Part shown: positions 51,136 through 55,012 of the stretch, one piece after another
Layout: every line of letters begins with the position of its first letter
How positions within the stretch are numbered: position 1 is the first letter of the stretch
NCBI GenBank assembly: GCA_015056125.1
Contig: SVGW01000009.1
Location: 1-55,012 of the forward strand
Length of the DNA: 55,012 bases
Source: Clostridiales bacterium
GTDB lineage: Bacteria > Bacillota > Clostridia > Christensenellales > Aristaeellaceae
Reading direction: 5' to 3'
Position numbers and translations under genes: made by a program
The notes under the pieces: model-generated
Seen by the model: the letters and a program-made list of their open reading frames with translations, nothing else
Database searches by the model: none
What the model was told of the DNA's origin: nothing

Positions 51136-52017
51136 TTACAGCAATGCATTGATTTGTTTTTGATATGCTTCATTTTCCCAAATTTTCACCACATATCGAT
51201 GGGGCCCGTGGGAATCTTCCCGGAAATGATTGGCACCCGTATCAGCGTCCACGGAGGCAAAGCCCCGGACGGTTTTGTAGCCAGCCGCTTCCTCATTCCC
51301 ATTCAGCGCCATGAGCACCAGCATGGGATCCCAGGAATGACGACCATTTTCCGAGCCATGATCTTTCATAATCTGGTGCAGCAGATCGCCATCCTTTAAG
51401 TGGCCCCCGGTGAGCACATTGACGCCCACCTCCCAGCCAAGGAACGTGACCGGCACCGGGCACAGACGGCAAAAAGCTTCCCCGGCCACCCGGGAGCGCG
51501 GATTGCGGCAAAAATTATTTTCCTTTTCGCCATCGCCATCCCATTTTCCCGCCATGGCCCATACTTTTTTTACTTTTTCCTTAAAAAGCTCCAGCCCGGT
51601 TTTTTCCGAAATATCATCCGGCCCGCTTTCCAGCACCGCCGTAATCACCTGGAAATAGCCAATCTCCATAATCTCAATCTTTTCCGTGGCATCCGCCAGA
51701 ATCCGGCGATACAACCGGACGGCGTCCGGCAAATCCCGGTTGGTAATGGGCATGCCCGTGGTCTCCGCCAGGTGTTTTTGATAGGCGGGATTTCTACCGA
51801 AATCGGTTGCTTCCAAATCAATACCCACCGGCACATCCCCCAGGCCCTCTTCCCGCATAAAGCCCATGAGAGAGGCCCCGGAATATTCCATGGCGGCATT
51901 GAGCCCCACGCCCAGCAGCTGCGCTTTCTTTTCCTTTACAAAGCGGGCGATCAATCGCACCGCCACGGCATCATCGCAATCCGTCCACCAATCGGTTCCC
52001 AAAATAAACTTCCGCAC
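51136..52017 (-). CDS. Nucleoside hydrolase-like protein (IUNH family)
   Basis: A 293-residue protein. TDWWTDCDDAVAV (Asp9, Asp13, Asp15, Asp16) recalls the calcium-binding DTDxGxDDA motif of inosine-uridine nucleoside hydrolases, and the last part, GRHSWDPMLVL, carries the distal His-Asp. It starts with GTG (52017) behind GAGGG. It probably cleaves an N-glycosidic bond to ribose or a related sugar. It is the first gene of a five-gene group (hydrolase, flavoenzyme, two GH20-like, phosphorylase). Confidence 0.8.
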   Translation of the reverse strand: MRKFILGTDWWTDCDDAVAVRLIARFVKEKKAQLLGVGLNAAMEYSGASLMGFMREEGLGDVPVGIDLEATDFGRNPAYQKHLAETTGMPITNRDLPDAVRLYRRILADATEKIEIMEIGYFQVITAVLESGPDDISEKTGLELFKEKVKKVWAMAGKWDGDGEKENNFCRNPRSRVAGEAFCRLCPVPVTFLGWEVGVNVLTGGHLKDGDLLHQIMKDHGSENGRHSWDPMLVLMALNGNEEAAGYKTVRGFASVDADTGANHFREDSHGPHRYVVKIWENEAYQKQINALL

Positions 52018-52079
52018 GGCTTCGCCCTCGCCTTCTATCCCACTTTTCTCTTCTTTATATCACACTTTTTTTGAATCAA

Positions 52080-54659
52080 TTATTCCGTCTTTTCTTTCAT
52101 GCTTTCAAACATCACTTGCTCAATTGCATTTCTATTCTCAGCAAAGGCCTTATTGGCTTCATCACGTTTTTGTTCAGCCATTCGCACGGCATCTGCAATG
52201 GCCTTTTCCTTTTCAGGCGCTAACCGAGGAATAGGAATTGTTGCCACAAAGTCAGGCGTAATGTGATCAACAACAGAGGCATAAATGCCTTTTTCCAACA
52301 GCACCTTGCCAATCCGTTCGGTTGACAAATAAGCATAAACATAATAAGGATCAATCACATTCTCATCGCACACAACACGAATCACGTGTTCCGATATCAT
52401 GGATCCGGCCATGCTCTCCGTCACCATGACAACACGCCCCGTAGAGCCTGATCTGGTGATTAAGATCCAGTCCTTTTCCACGAAATGCTTACTTGCAGGC
52501 TTATAATCCTTTGGCTGATACTGCAAATCGAAGGGGCGAATCTGCAAAATTTGCGTACCCGAATAGAACGGAACGCTTTCAGCCCCAGCGGAAACATAGT
52601 TTCTCTTGTGCCTGCCCGGATAAAAAATACCATGGGAGACAACCAAATCGCCCAGCCGAACGATTTCTTTGACCTCTGCGCCAACGGATTCTTCAATTTC
52701 CTTGGCAATGTTGTTTTTGTTCGGATCCCAATACCAGGCATCAATTCTTCTGGTGGGGTCTTCCAGTATTTTTTGGGAATCGATCACAAAGCAGCTGGGT
52801 GCATTTTCAGAAGATTCGCAAAATGGGATGCTGCCGGTAGTGGAATATTCTTTCCAAGCCTTAAAAATTACGGGAAGATCATTCCAAATGACGGCCGCAC
52901 CATTTTCATCCAACTGGTTCATGCCGCTGGCATCTTTTTTGTACAGAGGATTCCCCCGACGATCGTGGCCGACCGCTTCGGATACCGCCATAAAAATAGG
53001 ATAGCTGTCGGGTATCTTTTTTACCTTCTTCAAGAACACGAGAGAAGTTTTTGTGCCGGTATGGGGCTGAAACGCTTCTCGCGGCAAATCCACAATCGCA
53101 GTAATCTGAACCTTGCTGAAAAGCCACTTGCGAAACTCAACGCTTTCCTCTTGCGCCCCAGACAGATTTTGTTTGGGAAGAACGATAACCATGCGTCCAC
53201 CATCGGAACTATCTGTCGCTTCCTTTAGATAGAAAATATCGCGCTCAACAAACAGCTTATCGGGATCTTGGCCGGCCAATAATTCATCCGTAGGCTTGCC
53301 GTCCACCAATTTGTGGCCCAACTCATATTTTTCCAGCACAAAATCCCGCGTATCATCAATTTTGGTGCCGAATGGAGGATTTGTTGTAATGACGTCAACG
53401 CTGCCCGGCTTGATTCTCTTGGTAAATTGAGGATCAAGTTTATCATAAGGTTCCAGCGAGTCAAAGCGAAAAATATTGCTCTTGCCATCCCCCACAATCG
53501 CCATGTAGGATTTTGAAATTCTGTATAAAAGGGGATCTATATCACAGCCAAAGATATACTTGTCTGCATAGTCCTTCAACAGTGCATTGAGCCGATCTCT
53601 TGAGTAGCCACGATTTTTATACAGCTCGGCAATCTGGTTTCTCAGTTTTTCAATGGCAATCGAAAGGAAACCGCCAGAACCACAAGCGGTATCGAGGATC
53701 ATCTCATTCTTTTTGTAGGATGGTTCGATTACATCCATGGCAAAACGAACGATTTCACGAGGCGTAAAAAACTGTCCGCTTTCTCCTTTTAAAGTAGAAG
53801 GCAGAAGCATCTCATATGCATCCCCGAGCGCATCGGTGTTTGTATCCTCATGCATCAGGGCAATGCCTTGCAGTTCGCTAACGATGTAAGCAATCCACTC
53901 GTCATCATACTCCAGCGTTTCTCCCTTAAACATAACGCCGAAATCAGGATCGCTCAAAAGATTTTGGTAGAGCTTTTCAATTCTTTGGCGAATGGCCTTC
54001 TTTCCATCTGCCGATCGAAGTTCGGAAGGAGTTGCCCTGAACTCGCACAAATCATCGGGATTCAATTCATCGATGATTTTGCAAAAAAGCATTTTGATTA
54101 CTTCAACGGCAATATTTTCTTCTCTCTTGATCGGGCCATTTCCATATAGCTTATAATACATTCTGGAAAACAACAGTTTAAGCGCTTTGGCAGGCTTTAA
54201 ATCCTGCTTGCGATATTGACCGATGGTTTCCTGCGTTTCTCCAAAACGGGGGAGCGTGGGAATGGAAATAAACTTCGTAGGATCAGTGGCCAAATCACGA
54301 TAATGGTAGTATGGACCCTCGCTGTTTTTCTCAAAACCGGCAAACCACACGCAATAAGGCGCCGTTGTGGCCGTTGCATACGAAAACGCTTGAAGATCAT
54401 AATGCTTTTTGGGCGTTTCTATTTCAATAATAATATAGGCATTTTCTTGCTTGTGAACGGGAGAATTATATACAACGATATCTACTTCTTCGGCATTTCG
54501 ATTTGCCCCTCTTTGGAGAACAACCTCTATATCAATGTGAGCCTTGGGATAGCCAAGATCATCAATCAAAATATGCTCAAATAATTGCCGGTAGGCTTCC
54601 TCAGGATTGTTTTTTACTTCCTTACCTGTTGCATAGTCATAAATCTTTATATCTGCCAC
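52080..54659 (-). CDS. Single-chain restriction-modification protein (nuclease-like, N6-methylase and specificity domains)
   Basis: An 860-residue-class protein. Residues about 1-150 resemble the HsdR N-terminal nuclease fold: VDIVVYN then IIIEIETPKK. The N6-adenine methylase core has DTACGSGGF (motif I, near residue 323) and NPPFG (motif IV, near 427). The C-terminal 200 residues resemble a type I specificity (HsdS) target-recognition half (IVRLGDLVVSHGIFYPGR...; VATIPIPRLAPEKEKAIADAV...). Thus R-like, M and S parts lie in one chain, as in type IIG-like systems. In the nuclease motif the usual ExK reads EIE, so cutting may be lost. I chose GTG (54659, 7 nt from AAGGTG); a TTG two codons up is possible. 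Its A/T-richer codons suggest acquisition by transfer. Confidence 0.82.
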   Translation of the reverse strand: MADIKIYDYATGKEVKNNPEEAYRQLFEHILIDDLGYPKAHIDIEVVLQRGANRNAEEVDIVVYNSPVHKQENAYIIIEIETPKKHYDLQAFSYATATTAPYCVWFAGFEKNSEGPYYHYRDLATDPTKFISIPTLPRFGETQETIGQYRKQDLKPAKALKLLFSRMYYKLYGNGPIKREENIAVEVIKMLFCKIIDELNPDDLCEFRATPSELRSADGKKAIRQRIEKLYQNLLSDPDFGVMFKGETLEYDDEWIAYIVSELQGIALMHEDTNTDALGDAYEMLLPSTLKGESGQFFTPREIVRFAMDVIEPSYKKNEMILDTACGSGGFLSIAIEKLRNQIAELYKNRGYSRDRLNALLKDYADKYIFGCDIDPLLYRISKSYMAIVGDGKSNIFRFDSLEPYDKLDPQFTKRIKPGSVDVITTNPPFGTKIDDTRDFVLEKYELGHKLVDGKPTDELLAGQDPDKLFVERDIFYLKEATDSSDGGRMVIVLPKQNLSGAQEESVEFRKWLFSKVQITAIVDLPREAFQPHTGTKTSLVFLKKVKKIPDSYPIFMAVSEAVGHDRRGNPLYKKDASGMNQLDENGAAVIWNDLPVIFKAWKEYSTTGSIPFCESSENAPSCFVIDSQKILEDPTRRIDAWYWDPNKNNIAKEIEESVGAEVKEIVRLGDLVVSHGIFYPGRHKRNYVSAGAESVPFYSGTQILQIRPFDLQYQPKDYKPASKHFVEKDWILITRSGSTGRVVMVTESMAGSMISEHVIRVVCDENVIDPYYVYAYLSTERIGKVLLEKGIYASVVDHITPDFVATIPIPRLAPEKEKAIADAVRMAEQKRDEANKAFAENRNAIEQVMFESMKEKTE

Positions 54660-54846
54660 AAGCAATCACCTTCCCCAATAGAATCGATCGCAAAATTTTA
54701 CACTTTATGATAGCACAAAAAAAATAAAAAGTCTATGCACAATTTGATGGCCACCCATTGTCCAAGAGGGGGTGGAGTCCCTGGATCCTTTGCCATTATT
54801 TAGGCAGCTCGAAATCAGGGCATTCAGCATGCTTCACACAAAAAAA

Positions 54847-54878
54847 CACGGAACCCTTGAAAAATCAGGAGTTCCGTG
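54847..54878 (-). terminator. Terminator of the tRNA operon
   Basis: CACGGAAC (54847-54854) pairs with GTTCCGTG (54871-54878) across a 16-nt loop; on the minus strand it is followed by at least six T. It lies just past tRNA-Cys. Confidence 0.85.
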
Positions 54879-54885
54879 CTTTTTA

Positions 54886-54960
54886 TGGAGGCGCCACCCA
54901 GACTCGAACTGGGGAATAAAGATTTTGCAGACCTTCGCCTTACCACTTGGCTATGGCGCC
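54886..54960 (-). tRNA. tRNA-Cys (GCA)
   Basis: Read on the minus strand, a 75-nt cloverleaf with 7-bp-type acceptor GGCGCC(A)/(T)GGCGCC, D arm GCC-AAGTGGTAA-GGC, anticodon loop CTGCAAA (GCA, Cys), T arm with TTCGAGT, discriminator T and an encoded CCA end. A short variable region is present. It is transcribed after tRNA-Gly. Confidence 0.93.
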
Positions 54961-54968
54961 TTAAAAAA

Positions 54969-55012
54969 TGGAGCGGTAGACGAGGCTCGGACTCGCGACC
55001 TCCACCTTGGCA
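54969..55012 (-). tRNA. tRNA-Gly (GCC), cut by the window edge
   Basis: Only the 3' part is present: anticodon loop with GCC (TTGCCAA split by the edge), variable region, T arm and acceptor CTACCGC-T-CCA. It matches tRNA-Gly(GCC). The T loop reads TCCGAGC where TTCGAGC would be usual, so position 55 (normally pseudouridine) is C. Lies 8 nt upstream of tRNA-Cys on the same transcript. Confidence 0.85.

Noticed and set aside
52080-54665. Genomic island with an integrase
   Set aside because: No integrase, att duplication of the tRNA end, or phage gene could be found between the tRNAs and this gene.

Overview
The window reads as chromosomal DNA of a gut-type, spore-lineage Clostridia bacterium (Bacillota; Christensenellales- or Oscillospirales-like is an inference). 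The evidence is the hrcA-grpE-dnaK-dnaJ operon behind a perfect CIRCE operator, spore-line genes (YtfJ/GerW, YtfI/DUF2953, a DacF-type carboxypeptidase), a class B sortase, a GGGtGRT operon, strong AGGAGG ribosome sites, and many glycan-degradation genes with ROK, AraC and PadR regulators. No phage genes, insertion-sequence transposases or CRISPR arrays were seen.

Layout. 0.4-2.8 kb (-): MFS transporter and DUF362 ferredoxin-type protein. 3.1-4.9 kb (+): NifU-like scaffold and GGGtGRT protein. 5.0-5.9 kb (+): PhnP-like metallo-hydrolase. 6.3-9.0 kb (+): Lrp regulator, M20 amidohydrolase and aminotransferase. 9.3-20.2 kb (-): a Gram-positive polysaccharide-utilisation locus of two ABC permeases, a lipoprotein binding protein, a membrane-spanning AraC sensor-regulator and a very large heparinase-like/sialate-O-acetylesterase fusion. 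20.4-25.4 kb (-): ROK repressor, xylulokinase, DUF4867 and fucose-isomerase-like protein. 25.6-31.5 kb (+): sortase B, GH43-like protein, three tandem SGNH esterases, TrmO and a small GlsB-type membrane protein. 31.9-36.8 kb (+): the heat-shock chaperone operon. 37.2-41.9 kb (-): sugar-phosphate isomerase, MnmM-like methyltransferase, RluB, a 25-residue membrane peptide, DacF, YtfJ and YtfI. 42.0-46.5 kb (+): a PadR-DUF1700-DUF4097 fusion, a QueG-like Fe-S protein, a U32-like Cys-rich protein and an AraC regulator. 46.9-52.0 kb (-): nucleoside hydrolase, flavoenzyme, two GH20-like paralogues and nucleoside phosphorylase. 52.1-54.7 kb (-): a single-chain restriction-modification-type protein next to tRNA-Cys and a cut tRNA-Gly.

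The most unusual layer is non-coding. A double-hairpin module lies within about 25 nt of the stop codon of seven genes, always in the sense direction of that gene. Two ~370-bp composite cassettes carry one module at each end between convergent genes. Separate miniature inverted-repeat elements sit in the chaperone operon, in a 175-bp tandem repeat, and after the GlsB gene. Other points to check are the PadR fusion with a preserved internal ribosome site, an ATG-to-ATA change at the expected start of one GH20-like paralogue, and the small membrane peptide found where spmA/spmB usually lie.
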